From assembly GCF_011777495.1 (NCBI RefSeq), contig NZ_JAATJS010000004.1, positions 372,001-436,000 on the forward strand: DNA of 64,000 nt, in the 5' to 3' direction. The DNA is from Microvirga terricola. Lineage in GTDB: Bacteria; Pseudomonadota; Alphaproteobacteria; Rhizobiales; Beijerinckiaceae. The notes under the pieces were generated by a model that saw only the letters and a list, made by a program, of their open reading frames with translations, was not told the DNA's origin and did no database searches. The position numbers and the translations under genes were made by a program. This document shows, one piece after another, positions 8,516 to 16,990 of this stretch (position 1 is the first letter of the stretch; the number at the start of each line of letters is the position of its first letter).

Positions 8516-9459
8516 CTATTCGGCAGATGGCTCGCGAGAGCCTCGAGCACCGCCATGCGCACGGCGACACCCATTTCGACCTGTTCGCGGATAAGCGATT
8601 GCGCGCCATCCGCGACTTCGGACGAAATCTCGACGCCGCGATTCATCGGGCCCGGATGCATCACCAGCGCATCCGGTTTCGCATAGTTGAGCTTTTCCTG
8701 ATCGAGCCCATAGAAGCGGAAGTATTCCTTCACGGACGGCACGAAAGAACCGTTCATGCGCTCGCGCTGGAGGCGCAGCATCATGACGATGTCGGCGTCT
8801 TTCAGGCCTGTCTTCATGTCCCGGTGCATCTCGAAACCGAGACGCTCGATGCCGGGCGGGAGAAGCGTTGAGGGCGCGACGAGGCGCACGTGCGCGCCCA
8901 TCGCGGCAAGCAGGATCATGTTGGAGCGGGCGACGCGCGAATGCAGGATGTCGCCGCAGATCGCCACCGTCAGGCCCGCGATGCGGCCCTTGTTCCGGCG
9001 GATGGTGAGCGCGTCGAGGAGCGCCTGCGTCGGGTGCTCATGCGCACCGTCGCCGGCATTCACGACAGAGCAATCGACCTTTTGGGCCAAGAGATGCACC
9101 GCCCCCGCCGCATGGTGGCGCACGATGATGAGATCGGGCCGCATGGCGTTGAGCGTCGCCGCGGTGTCGATCAGCGTTTCGCCCTTCTTCACGGAGGAGG
9201 ACGCCACCGACATGTTCATCACATCCGCCCCGAGGCGCTTGCCGGCGATCTCGAACGAGGATTGCGTGCGGGTGGACGGTTCGAAGAAGAGGTTGATCTG
9301 AGTCCGGCCCCGGAGGGTCGTTTTCTTCTTCTCGACCTGCCGGCTGACCTCGACTTTCTCGTCAGCCAGATCGAGCAACGCCTTGATATCCAAAGGCGAA
9401 AGCCCCTCGATCCCGAGGAGGTGACGATGGGGGAAGGCGATGGGGTGCGCGTCTTTCAT
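8512..9459 (-). CDS. pyrB: Aspartate carbamoyltransferase catalytic chain
   Basis: 315-residue PyrB, joining carbamoyl phosphate and aspartate to give carbamoyl aspartate in de novo pyrimidine synthesis. Carbamoyl-phosphate site [13 protein letters not shown], then [17 protein letters not shown] and [11 protein letters not shown] are all intact, as is the [12 protein letters not shown] segment of the aspartate domain. It is the first gene of the operon pyrB, DUF4406-like, pyrC-like, plsY, dprA, in which neighbours overlap or nearly touch. No regulatory chain gene (pyrI) is present, which fits assembly with the pyrC-like partner. Confidence 0.96.
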   Translation of the reverse strand: MKDAHPIAFPHRHLLGIEGLSPLDIKALLDLADEKVEVSRQVEKKKTTLRGRTQINLFFEPSTRTQSSFEIAGKRLGADVMNMSVASSSVKKGETLIDTAATLNAMRPDLIIVRHHAAGAVHLLAQKVDCSVVNAGDGAHEHPTQALLDALTIRRNKGRIAGLTVAICGDILHSRVARSNMILLAAMGAHVRLVAPSTLLPPGIERLGFEMHRDMKTGLKDADIVMMLRLQRERMNGSFVPSVKEYFRFYGLDQEKLNYAKPDALVMHPGPMNRGVEISSEVADGAQSLIREQVEMGVAVRMAVLEALASHLPNR

Positions 9460-9614
9460 CTTAAAGAGATCGCTATAGGCGCAGATGGAGATAGCGGCAA
9501 GCGGGGTCTTAGGCTTAGAGCCCCTTATCCGCGAAGAGCGCTCTCGCGGGACTGCGATATTGACACGCTAAGCGCTTCCTTGACGCGTTCCTCATTCCGA
9601 CCGATGCAGGAGAC

Positions 9615-10301
9615 ATGAAACGCCACGCTTTCCTCCTTGCCGGATTCGTCGCCCTTGCCCTGTCCGCAGTTGCCAAGGCCAAGGACAAGCCGCATCTTTC
9701 GGTCAGAATCGACGCGACGCAAATCGGCCAGCCGCCGGATCAGGCCGCGACCGCGCGCGATCTCGCGACCGTCCTCGCAACCCAGTCCGAGCGGACACCC
9801 GACCGCGAGGAGCGCGCCATTCGCGACGCCAAGCAGACCCTGGCGGGCTTTCTCAAAGGCATGAACACCGATGTCGACAAGCGTGAGCTGAAGAAAGCGA
9901 GCCGCCTGTTCAAGGAAGCGACAGCCGCGCTCGAAGAGGCGTTGGCGCCAGTCAAAAGCCACTTCGAGCGCCCTCGCCCGTTCCGTGCCAGCGCCGAGAT
10001 CAAAACCTGCGCGACCAACAAGCTGCCGCCGAGCAGCTCCTTCCCCTCCACCCATGCTGGAACCGGCACACTGTTCGCCGCCCTCCTCGCCCATGTGGCG
10101 CCTGAGCGAAAGGCAGAGCTGGAGGCGCGGGGCCTCGATTACGGCTGGAGCCGCGTGGTTTGCGGCTTCCACTACCCGTCCGACATCGAAGCTGGGCGGA
10201 AGGGTGGTCGTCTCGTCGCCGAGGCGCTTTTGAAAGATCCGACCTTCACGAAGCGACTTGATGATGTCGCGCCCGCCTTGAGGAAGGCACTCGGGCTCTG
10301 A
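9615..10301 (+). CDS. Class A acid phosphatase (PAP2 superfamily), secreted
   Basis: 228 residues with an N-terminal signal peptide (MKRHAFLLAGFVALALSAVA) and the three-part phosphatase signature: KSHFERPRPF, PSSSFPSTHAG and GWSRVVCGFHYPSD. These give the Lys, Arg, Ser-His, Arg and His of the catalytic centre. It probably removes phosphate from organic monoesters in the periplasm. An AGGAGA ribosome site precedes the ATG. It is transcribed away from pyrB and the roughly 150-bp gap between them must hold both promoters. Confidence 0.88.
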   Translation: MKRHAFLLAGFVALALSAVAKAKDKPHLSVRIDATQIGQPPDQAATARDLATVLATQSERTPDREERAIRDAKQTLAGFLKGMNTDVDKRELKKASRLFKEATAALEEALAPVKSHFERPRPFRASAEIKTCATNKLPPSSSFPSTHAGTGTLFAALLAHVAPERKAELEARGLDYGWSRVVCGFHYPSDIEAGRKGGRLVAEALLKDPTFTKRLDDVAPALRKALGL

Positions 10302-10350
10302 TCCACTCCCGAGATGTGGCATAATCCGGCGGCGAACGCGGAGCCGCCCC

Positions 10351-12006
10351 ATGAACGTCTCGCAGCCCCATGGTACCGACGACGTCTTCAACCAGACGCC
10401 GCCCTTCGTGGACATCAACCTGATCGCAACCGACCGGCCCCTGCTCGATGCTTTGCTGGCGAACGGGGTCGATCTCGATGAGGAAGGACTGTCCGTCTTC
10501 GGTCAGCACTGGGGGGCGGCGGAGCGCTTCGATTTCGGGCGGCTTGCCAACGAGAACCCGCCGAAACTGCACACGCACGATGCACGTGGCTACCGGCTCG
10601 ACATAGTCGAATTTCACCCGGCCTATCATGTGCTCATGCAGGCGAGCATGGAGGACGGCCTTCACGCATCGACCTGGGACGAGGCCGAGCCCACCAATCT
10701 TGTCAGCCAGGGCCACGCGGCGCGTGCCGCGCGGATTTACACGGTGTCCGGCGTCGAGGCCGGCCATGTCTGCCCGCTCACCATGACCCACGCTTCCGTC
10801 GCCGCGCTCGGCGAGGCTCCGAACCATCTGAAGGAATGGCTGCCGAAAATCCGCACGCGGGAATACGACCCGCGCTTCATCCCCTTCTGGGAGAAAAAAT
10901 CCGCCACCCTCGGCATGGGGATGACCGAGAAGCAAGGCGGCACGGATGTCCGCGCCAACACCACCCGCGCCGATCTTCTCAACGGCGACGAATATGAGCT
11001 GACCGGCCATAAATGGTTCATGTCCGCCCCGATGTGCGACGCCTTTCTGGTGCTCGCGCAGGCACCGGGCGGACTGACATGCTTTCTCGTTCCGCGCTTC
11101 CGCCCCGATGGGTCGCTCAACGGCCTTCACCTGCAAAGGCTGAAGGACAAGCTCGGCAACCGCTCGAACGCATCTTCGGAAGTCGAGTTCGAGCGCGCCT
11201 TCGGATGGCGCGTCGGTGAGGAGGGACGCGGGGTGCGCACCATCATCAATATGGTGCAGCTGACCCGCCTCGATTGTGCCGTCGCCTCCGCCGGGCTTGT
11301 GCGGATGGGGCTGGCGCTCGCCCATCACCACGCGCAGCATCGCAGCGTCTTCCAGAAGAAGCTCATCGACCAGCCGGCGATGCGTGCGGTGCTGGCGGAT
11401 CTCGCTTTGGAAAGCGAGGCCACGACGGCTTTGGCCCTGCGACTGGCGCGCAGCTTCGACCTTACCCAAAGCGACCCGCACGAGGCGGCCTATGCCCGCC
11501 TGATGACGCCCGCGGCCAAGTTCGGCATCTGCAAGGCGGCTCCGCGCCTGCTCTACGAGACCATGGAGAGCCTTGGCGGCAACGGCTATGTGGAAGAAAG
11601 CCCCCTGCCCCGTCTCTACCGCGAGGCCCCGGTGAACGCGATCTGGGAAGGCTCGGGCAATGTCATCGCACTCGACATTCTGCGCGCGGAAAACCGAGAG
11701 CCGGAGGTTGCGACCTCGGTTCTCGACCGTCTCATGAGCGAGGTTGGAACGCTGCCGGGCGCGTCCGACGCCGCGCGGGACATCGTGATGGCGCTCCATT
11801 CGCCGGAGGCGGAGGCCAAAGCCCGGTTGATCGCCGACCGGCTCTTCACTTTGGCCGCAACCGCCGCGCTCGCGCGCTCGGCCCCGGCCGACATTGCGGA
11901 AGCCTACGCCCTCACCCGGCTGGCCTCTCCGGCCCGGTTGCCGGGCGCGAACGACTTGGGCTCCGCGACCAAACCCTTGCTGGACCGGGTTTTTGCAGCC
12001 ATATAA
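10351..12006 (+). CDS. AidB-like acyl-CoA dehydrogenase
   Basis: 551-residue flavoprotein close in length and order to E. coli AidB (alkylation-response protein). Signatures are MGMTEKQGGTDVRANTT (flavin and substrate region), YELTGHKWFMSAPMCD, and the C-terminal ESLGGNGYVEE and EAPVNAIWEGSGNV. AidB binds DNA and has weak isovaleryl-CoA dehydrogenase activity; which role dominates here cannot be read. No ada or alkB gene is nearby. It ends before a hairpin terminator and topA. Confidence 0.87.
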   Translation: MNVSQPHGTDDVFNQTPPFVDINLIATDRPLLDALLANGVDLDEEGLSVFGQHWGAAERFDFGRLANENPPKLHTHDARGYRLDIVEFHPAYHVLMQASMEDGLHASTWDEAEPTNLVSQGHAARAARIYTVSGVEAGHVCPLTMTHASVAALGEAPNHLKEWLPKIRTREYDPRFIPFWEKKSATLGMGMTEKQGGTDVRANTTRADLLNGDEYELTGHKWFMSAPMCDAFLVLAQAPGGLTCFLVPRFRPDGSLNGLHLQRLKDKLGNRSNASSEVEFERAFGWRVGEEGRGVRTIINMVQLTRLDCAVASAGLVRMGLALAHHHAQHRSVFQKKLIDQPAMRAVLADLALESEATTALALRLARSFDLTQSDPHEAAYARLMTPAAKFGICKAAPRLLYETMESLGGNGYVEESPLPRLYREAPVNAIWEGSGNVIALDILRAENREPEVATSVLDRLMSEVGTLPGASDAARDIVMALHSPEAEAKARLIADRLFTLAATAALARSAPADIAEAYALTRLASPARLPGANDLGSATKPLLDRVFAAI

Positions 12007-12067
12007 CCGCGTTGCGCGGCGAGTCGATTTGACTCGTTGGCCATCATACCCACTTATCCCGCCTCTT

Positions 12068-12093
12068 GGCGGTCAGGGTTGACCGCCGGTTTT
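12068..12093 (+). terminator. Rho-independent-type terminator after the AidB-like gene
   Basis: Stem GGCGGTCA / TGACCGCC with a GGGT loop, followed by GGTTTT. A second short hairpin, CGAGTC-GATTT-GACTCG, lies just upstream at 12020-12036. Both are downstream of the dehydrogenase stop and before topA, which therefore needs its own promoter or read-through. Confidence 0.6.
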
Positions 12094-12142
12094 CCCGTGA
12101 CCATCGAGCATCCGCTCGGGGCCGCTTTTAGGAAGTCGTTCC

Positions 12143-14845
12143 ATGAAGGTCCTCGTCGTCGAGTCGCCTGCCAAGGCCAAGACGATCAACAAATATCTCG
12201 GCAAGGACTACGAGGTCCTGGCGTCCTTCGGGCATATCCGCGACCTGCCCGCGAAGGATGGCTCGGTCGACCCGGACGCCGATTTCCGCATGATCTGGAC
12301 CCTCGAGGATCGGGGCGCGAAGCGCGTCTCCGACATCGCCAAGGCGGTCAAGGGGGCCGAAAAGCTCATCCTCGCCACTGACCCGGATCGCGAAGGCGAA
12401 GCGATTTCCTGGCACGTTCTTGAAGCGCTGCGCGAAAAGAAAGTGCTCAAGGACATCCCCGTCGAGCGCGTGACCTTCAATGCCATCACCAAGGACGCGG
12501 TGCAGACCGCCCTTCGCCAGCCGCGCGAGATCGACCAGGCCCTGGTCGATGCCTATCTCGCCCGCCGTGCTCTGGACTATCTGGTCGGCTTCAATCTCTC
12601 GCCGGTTCTGTGGCGCAAGCTGCCGGGCGCGCGCTCGGCCGGGCGTGTGCAGTCGGTGGCTTTGCGCCTCGTCTGCGACCGCGAGTTCGAGATCGAGACC
12701 TTCAAGACGCAGGAATACTGGTCGATCCTGGCGACGCTTGCCACGAAGGACGGCGGCGTGTTCGACGCCCGCCTCGTCGGCGCGGACGGCAAGAAGATCC
12801 AGCGCCTCGATATCGGCAACGGCGAACAGGCCGAAGCCTTCAAGCGCGATCTGGAACTCGCGACCTTTTCGGTGGCGAATGTCGAGGCCAAGCCCGCCAA
12901 GCGCCACCCCTACCCGCCTTTCACCACCTCGACCCTGCAGCAGGAGGCCTCGCGCAAGCTCGGGCTCGCTCCCGCACAGACCATGCGTATTGCGCAGCGG
13001 CTTTATGAGGGCGTCGATATCGGCGGCGAGACGGTTGGCCTCATTACTTATATGCGTACCGACGGTGTCGACGTCGCTCCGGAGGCCGTGCAGGCCACTC
13101 GCCGTGTGATCGGCAAGGAATACGGCGAAAAGTACGTGCCAGGCGTACCGCGCAAATACACGACGAAGGCCAAGAACGCGCAGGAAGCACACGAGGCCAT
13201 CCGCCCGACGGACATGTCTCGCCTGCCAAAGTATGTCGCGAAATATCTCGAGCCCGAGCAGGCGAAGCTCTACGACCTCATCTGGACCCGCATGATCGCA
13301 AGCCAGATGGAATCGGCGGAGCTTGAACGCACCACCGCTGACATCACGGCGCAGGTCGGCCCGCGCAAGCTCGATCTCCGCGCCACCGGCCAGGTCGTGA
13401 AGTTCGATGGCTTCCTCACGCTCTACAACGAGAGCAAGGATGACGAGACGGACGAGGAGGAAGGCCGCCTGCCGCCGATGAAGGCCGGCGACCCGCTCGA
13501 GCGCCGCCGCATTCTCGCCAACCAGCATTTCACCGAGCCGCCGCCGCGTTACTCCGAGGCGAGCCTCGTCAAGCGCATGGAAGAACTCGGCATCGGACGG
13601 CCTTCGACCTACGCCGCCGTGTTGCAGGTTCTGCGCGACCGCGAATATGTGCGCATCGACAAGAAGCGCCTCGTCCCCGAGGACAAGGGCCGCATCGTCA
13701 TCGCGTTCCTGGAAAGCTTCTTCCGCCGCTATGTGGAATATGACTTCACGGCGGATCTGGAGGAGCAGCTCGACCGCATCTCCAATCACGAGATCGATTG
13801 GAAGCAGGTGCTGCGCGACTTCTGGCGCGACTTCTCCGCCGCCATCGGCGGGACGAAGGAGCTGCGCACGACGGAGGTGCTCGATGCGCTCAACGAGCTT
13901 TTGGGTCCGCACATCTTCCCTGACAAGGGCGACGGCTCCAATCCGCGCACCTGCCCGACCTGCGGCACGGGCCAGCTCTCGCTCAAACTCGGCAAGTTCG
14001 GCGCCTTCATCGGCTGCTCGAACTATCCCGAATGCAAATACACCCGCCAACTCGCCGCTGCCGGCGTGAGCGGCGAAGGCGAAGGATCGTCTGAGAACGG
14101 CGGCACGCCGGGCGTGAAGGTGTTGGGTGATGATCCGGAAACGGGCCTTCAGGTCACGCTCCGCGATGGCCGCTTCGGCCCCTTCGTCCAACTTGGCGAA
14201 GGCGACAAGCCGAAGCGCTCGTCCGTGCCTCGTGGCACCTCGCCCGCTTCCGTCGATCTGGAAAAGGCGCTCAAGCTTCTGGCACTGCCCCGTACGGTCG
14301 CGATGCACCCGGAAACGGGCGAGCCGATCCTCGCCAATATCGGCCGCTACGGGCCGTATGTTCAGCACGGCAAGACCTACGCCAATATCGGCAAGGACGA
14401 TGACGTGTTGGAGATCGGCGCGAACCGGGCCATTGACCTCATCATCGCCAAGGAAAGCGGCGCGGGCGGTTTCCGTCGCGGCGCAGCTGATCCGGGCCGT
14501 CCGGTGGGCGAGGACCCGACTTCCGGCAAGTCCATCGTAGTGAAGGCTGGGCGCTTCGGTCCTTATGTCACCGATGGCGAAACCAACGCCACGCTGCCGA
14601 AGGCCGTGACGGCGGAGGCCGTGACGCTCGAGGAGGCTATCGCCCTTCTCGCCGCGCGTCGCGCAGCTGGCCCGAGCAAGAAGGCGCGAGGCCGCAAGGC
14701 TCCAGCCAAGAAGGCGGCCGCCAAGGCTCCTGCTAAGAAGGCTGCGGCCAAGAAGGCTCCCGCGAAAAAAGCGCCGGCGAAGAAGACTGCCACCAAGAAG
14801 GCCGCAGCAAAGAAGACCGCGGCAAAGGCAAGTGCTGCCGATTGA
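12143..14845 (+). CDS. topA: DNA topoisomerase I
   Basis: 900-residue type IA topoisomerase that relaxes negative supercoils. The Toprim domain starts at residue 1 (KVLVVESPAKAKTI; DPDREGEAI holds the acidic pair). The strand-cleaving tyrosine is Tyr303 in GLITYMRTDGV. A four-cysteine zinc motif (CPTCGTG...CSNYPEC) sits near residues 600-630, followed by repeated Lys-Gly topoisomerase C-terminal modules. The last 60 residues are a Lys/Ala/Pro tail of repeated KKAPAKKAA-type units, a histone-H1-like extension probably strengthening DNA binding. Confidence 0.97.
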   Translation: MKVLVVESPAKAKTINKYLGKDYEVLASFGHIRDLPAKDGSVDPDADFRMIWTLEDRGAKRVSDIAKAVKGAEKLILATDPDREGEAISWHVLEALREKKVLKDIPVERVTFNAITKDAVQTALRQPREIDQALVDAYLARRALDYLVGFNLSPVLWRKLPGARSAGRVQSVALRLVCDREFEIETFKTQEYWSILATLATKDGGVFDARLVGADGKKIQRLDIGNGEQAEAFKRDLELATFSVANVEAKPAKRHPYPPFTTSTLQQEASRKLGLAPAQTMRIAQRLYEGVDIGGETVGLITYMRTDGVDVAPEAVQATRRVIGKEYGEKYVPGVPRKYTTKAKNAQEAHEAIRPTDMSRLPKYVAKYLEPEQAKLYDLIWTRMIASQMESAELERTTADITAQVGPRKLDLRATGQVVKFDGFLTLYNESKDDETDEEEGRLPPMKAGDPLERRRILANQHFTEPPPRYSEASLVKRMEELGIGRPSTYAAVLQVLRDREYVRIDKKRLVPEDKGRIVIAFLESFFRRYVEYDFTADLEEQLDRISNHEIDWKQVLRDFWRDFSAAIGGTKELRTTEVLDALNELLGPHIFPDKGDGSNPRTCPTCGTGQLSLKLGKFGAFIGCSNYPECKYTRQLAAAGVSGEGEGSSENGGTPGVKVLGDDPETGLQVTLRDGRFGPFVQLGEGDKPKRSSVPRGTSPASVDLEKALKLLALPRTVAMHPETGEPILANIGRYGPYVQHGKTYANIGKDDDVLEIGANRAIDLIIAKESGAGGFRRGAADPGRPVGEDPTSGKSIVVKAGRFGPYVTDGETNATLPKAVTAEAVTLEEAIALLAARRAAGPSKKARGRKAPAKKAAAKAPAKKAAAKKAPAKKAPAKKTATKKAAAKKTAAKASAAD

Positions 14846-14857
14846 TGTTGCAGTTTC

Positions 14858-14876
14858 GGGGGCGCTCGGCGCCCCC
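14858..14876. terminator. GC-rich hairpin between convergent topA and acetyltransferase genes
   Basis: Perfect 8-bp stem GGGGGCGC / GCGCCCCC with a TCG loop in the 36 bp between the two stops. There is no T-run on either side, so it is either a weak bidirectional terminator or an RNA-end stabiliser. Confidence 0.5.
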
Positions 14877-14881
14877 GCTGC

Positions 14882-15415
14882 TCACGCGGCGATCAAACGC
14901 TCGAGATCATCCCAGGCATAGATGATGTTTTCCGAGCGCCACAGAGGTCCGGGGTCTGTGTACCGGTCCATCGGCCTGCCTCCCAATGCCTCGTAAAACG
15001 CGATGGCCGGATCGTTTCCGACCACGACACCGAGAGCCGCGCTCGCATAACCGAAGCTGCGCAGGTCGCGCGCCAGCGCGGCGAGAAGCCGTCGGCCGAT
15101 GCCTTGTCTTTTACAGGCGCTATCCACGTAGAGAAACTTGATCTCGCCGCGCGATCCAAAGGCCTCGCTCGACGGTGCGCCCGCCAATCCGAAACCGGCA
15201 ATACGCCCCCGTATTTCAGCCAGCAGCACCGATTTCTCGCTCGACGGCATCGCCAGAATGTCCCGCCAACGAGAAAGCCGTGCAGCTTCATCGAGCGCCT
15301 GAAAGGCCGCTTCCGGAGCAAGATGGCGGTAGGTTTCGCGCCACACTTGGGCATGCAATCGCGCAATTGCCTCCGCGTCGCCCTGTTGCGCTCGGCGCAG
15401 TGCAACCTCGGTCAT
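14882..15415 (-). CDS. GNAT family N-acetyltransferase
   Basis: 177 residues with the GNAT fold: N-terminal LRRAQQGDAEAIARLHAQVW, the acetyl-CoA-binding loop KRQGIGRRLLAALA and the C-terminal FYEALGGRPMDR. The substrate is unknown. ATG 15415 is chosen over an upstream extension to 15481 because it gives the normal GNAT start. The gene is divergent from the MgtC-like gene and convergent with topA. Confidence 0.85.
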   Translation of the reverse strand: MTEVALRRAQQGDAEAIARLHAQVWRETYRHLAPEAAFQALDEAARLSRWRDILAMPSSEKSVLLAEIRGRIAGFGLAGAPSSEAFGSRGEIKFLYVDSACKRQGIGRRLLAALARDLRSFGYASAALGVVVGNDPAIAFYEALGGRPMDRYTDPGPLWRSENIIYAWDDLERLIAA

Positions 15416-15503
15416 ATCTCTCCCCGTCTTTCGATCTTTGTCAGGATGCCCAACCGTCTCGTATGATGTCGCAAGACGCACCTTGCCTCACACGAGCGAA
15501 CCG

Positions 15504-16037
15504 ATGGAATGGCTTTTACCGAAGCTTGCTGCCTATGAAAGCGACATCACCATTCTGCTACGCCTCCTGGTCGCGACGTTCGCGGGAATGGTCATTGGCC
15601 TGAACCGCGACCGGCACAACAAGCCTGTCGGAATGCGGACGCTAGCGCTTGTCTCGCTCAGTGCCGCAGCGGTCGTGCTCTCCGGCACAGTCTTCGGCGA
15701 GCACTTCCAGCAGGATGCAGCCAGCCGCGTGATGCAGGGCATTCTCACCGGTGTGGGCTTTCTCGGCGCGGGCGTGATCATGCGTGGCAAGGACACTTTT
15801 GAGGTCCACGGTCTCACGACCGCTTCCACCGTCTGGATCGCCGCGGCGCTCGGCATTACGTCCGGGCTCGGCGCCTGGTTCATCACCTTTACGGGAATCA
15901 TCATCGCCCTGCTGCTTTTGACCGTGGGCAAGCCGCTTGAATACGCCCTGATACGGATGCTCGGGGGTCCGGATCAGGCCGGATCAGAAGGCGACCCAAA
16001 GAGCGCCGGCAGCGACCAAGGCCACAATCAGCCATAA
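15504..16037 (+). CDS. MgtC/SapB family membrane protein
   Basis: 177 residues with four or five hydrophobic segments. The MgtC signature GMVIGLNRDRHNKPVGMRTLALV is followed by GILTGVGFLGAGVIMRG and GLTTASTVWIAAALG. MgtC proteins are linked to growth at low Mg2+ and to control of the F-type ATPase. Only the N-terminal transmembrane domain is present, without the ACT-like C-terminal domain of Salmonella MgtC. ATG 15504 is preferred to the upstream in-frame start at 15438. The last 54 bp overlap a small gene on the other strand. Confidence 0.9.
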   Translation: MEWLLPKLAAYESDITILLRLLVATFAGMVIGLNRDRHNKPVGMRTLALVSLSAAAVVLSGTVFGEHFQQDAASRVMQGILTGVGFLGAGVIMRGKDTFEVHGLTTASTVWIAAALGITSGLGAWFITFTGIIIALLLLTVGKPLEYALIRMLGGPDQAGSEGDPKSAGSDQGHNQP

Positions 16038-16172
16038 TGCATTTGAGGAAAGCGAACGGCTCTCGGCCGCCGGCCTGGCATCCGGCTCGTTGAAAGCAAA
16101 GGCCTCTCCGGCCCCGCGGGCTGCGCGAGCAAGGTGCAGGTTCCGTGCGGTACCGATGATCCGTGTCGTCAA
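15984..16172 (-). CDS. Small tail-anchored hypothetical protein
   Basis: 62 residues: a polar N-terminal two thirds and a C-terminal hydrophobic segment (NALWLIVALVAAGALWVAF), so it would be a single-span, tail-anchored membrane peptide. GGGAGA lies 13 bases upstream of ATG. No family is recognised. It overlaps the 3' end of the MgtC-like gene on the opposite strand, which lowers confidence, but the hydrophobic tail is not what a random frame would be expected to give. Confidence 0.5.
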   Translation of the reverse strand: MTTRIIGTARNLHLARAARGAGEAFAFNEPDARPAAESRSLSSNALWLIVALVAAGALWVAF

Positions 16173-16361
16173 CGCCGAATCTCCCTTTTGCTAGCCTCAA
16201 GCTTAAAGGCGAAACGTGAACGATAACCAAACGGTTCCTGTGAGCCCGCCGACGAGAGTATGCGCAAGCGCACATTGCAAAGCTCTAACCTTGCGTAACG
16301 TTTCTACAGCACACGATGCGTGCTATAGAATTCACTGCCAAGTTGGCACAGGGGGATCATT

Positions 16362-16769
16362 ATGAAGGCAAGTTCACTCTTCCTACGAACAGGCGCTCTC
16401 GCAGCCCTTTGCGGCATAGCCCTCGGCATCTCGATGGCCATCGCGCAGGACCACACCCTGCACAGCGTCCACGCCCACATCAATCTCGTGGGCTGGGCAT
16501 CGATGTTCCTCTTCGGGCTTTACTATCACGTCGTCCCGGCGGCGGATTCGAAACTGGCGAAGATCCACTACTACGTCGCCCTGCCCGGCTTCCTGGTGAT
16601 GATCGCTGGCGTCACAGGCATCCACCTCGGCAAGCCGGAGATGGAGCCTCTGGCAGGCGTCGGTTCGCTCCTGACCCTCGCCTCGATGCTGATCTTTGTC
16701 TGGAACGTCTTCGCGACAACCAAGTCGGTTGCGGCCTCGAAGCCGGCGGTCGTCGCGACGGCCCGCTGA
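16362..16769 (+). CDS. Cytochrome-oxidase-subunit-I-like four-helix membrane protein
   Basis: 135 residues, four hydrophobic helices. The segment HSVHAHINLVGWASMFLFG and then YYHVVP resembles the haem-ligand helix of haem-copper and NO-reductase subunit I, but the rest of a 12-helix oxidase is missing. GGGGGATC stands just before ATG. Function unknown; it may bind haem or act as a small respiratory accessory protein. No oxidase genes are nearby. Confidence 0.75.
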   Translation: MKASSLFLRTGALAALCGIALGISMAIAQDHTLHSVHAHINLVGWASMFLFGLYYHVVPAADSKLAKIHYYVALPGFLVMIAGVTGIHLGKPEMEPLAGVGSLLTLASMLIFVWNVFATTKSVAASKPAVVATAR

Positions 16770-16822
16770 TCCTCGTCGCATCCGCCTTTTTTCACAAGGC
16801 TTTCCTCCGGGAAATGCCTAAG

Positions 16823-16855
16823 AGCCCGACGTGCCGTTTTGGCCGTCGGGCTTCT
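16823..16855 (+). terminator. Terminator after the oxidase-like small gene
   Basis: Stem AGCCCGACG / CGTCGGGCT with an inner GCC-GTTTT-GGC hairpin, followed by TCTT. It lies about 50 bp after the stop at 16769 and separates that gene from parE. Confidence 0.65.
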
Positions 16856-16990
16856 TGCGTTATGAGCCCCTGAATTGCCTAAAAAGCTTGTGACTGGACG
16901 ACGCTCTTTTCGTTTCCGTTTCGTTCACGTATGAGTTTCAGGATGGGTTATAGTGCAAAGAAACGCGAATCATCCCGGACCAAGGTCCCA

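Noticed and set aside
12128-14368. 746-residue open frame on the minus strand
   Set aside because: Antisense to topA; no recognisable domain or ribosome site.
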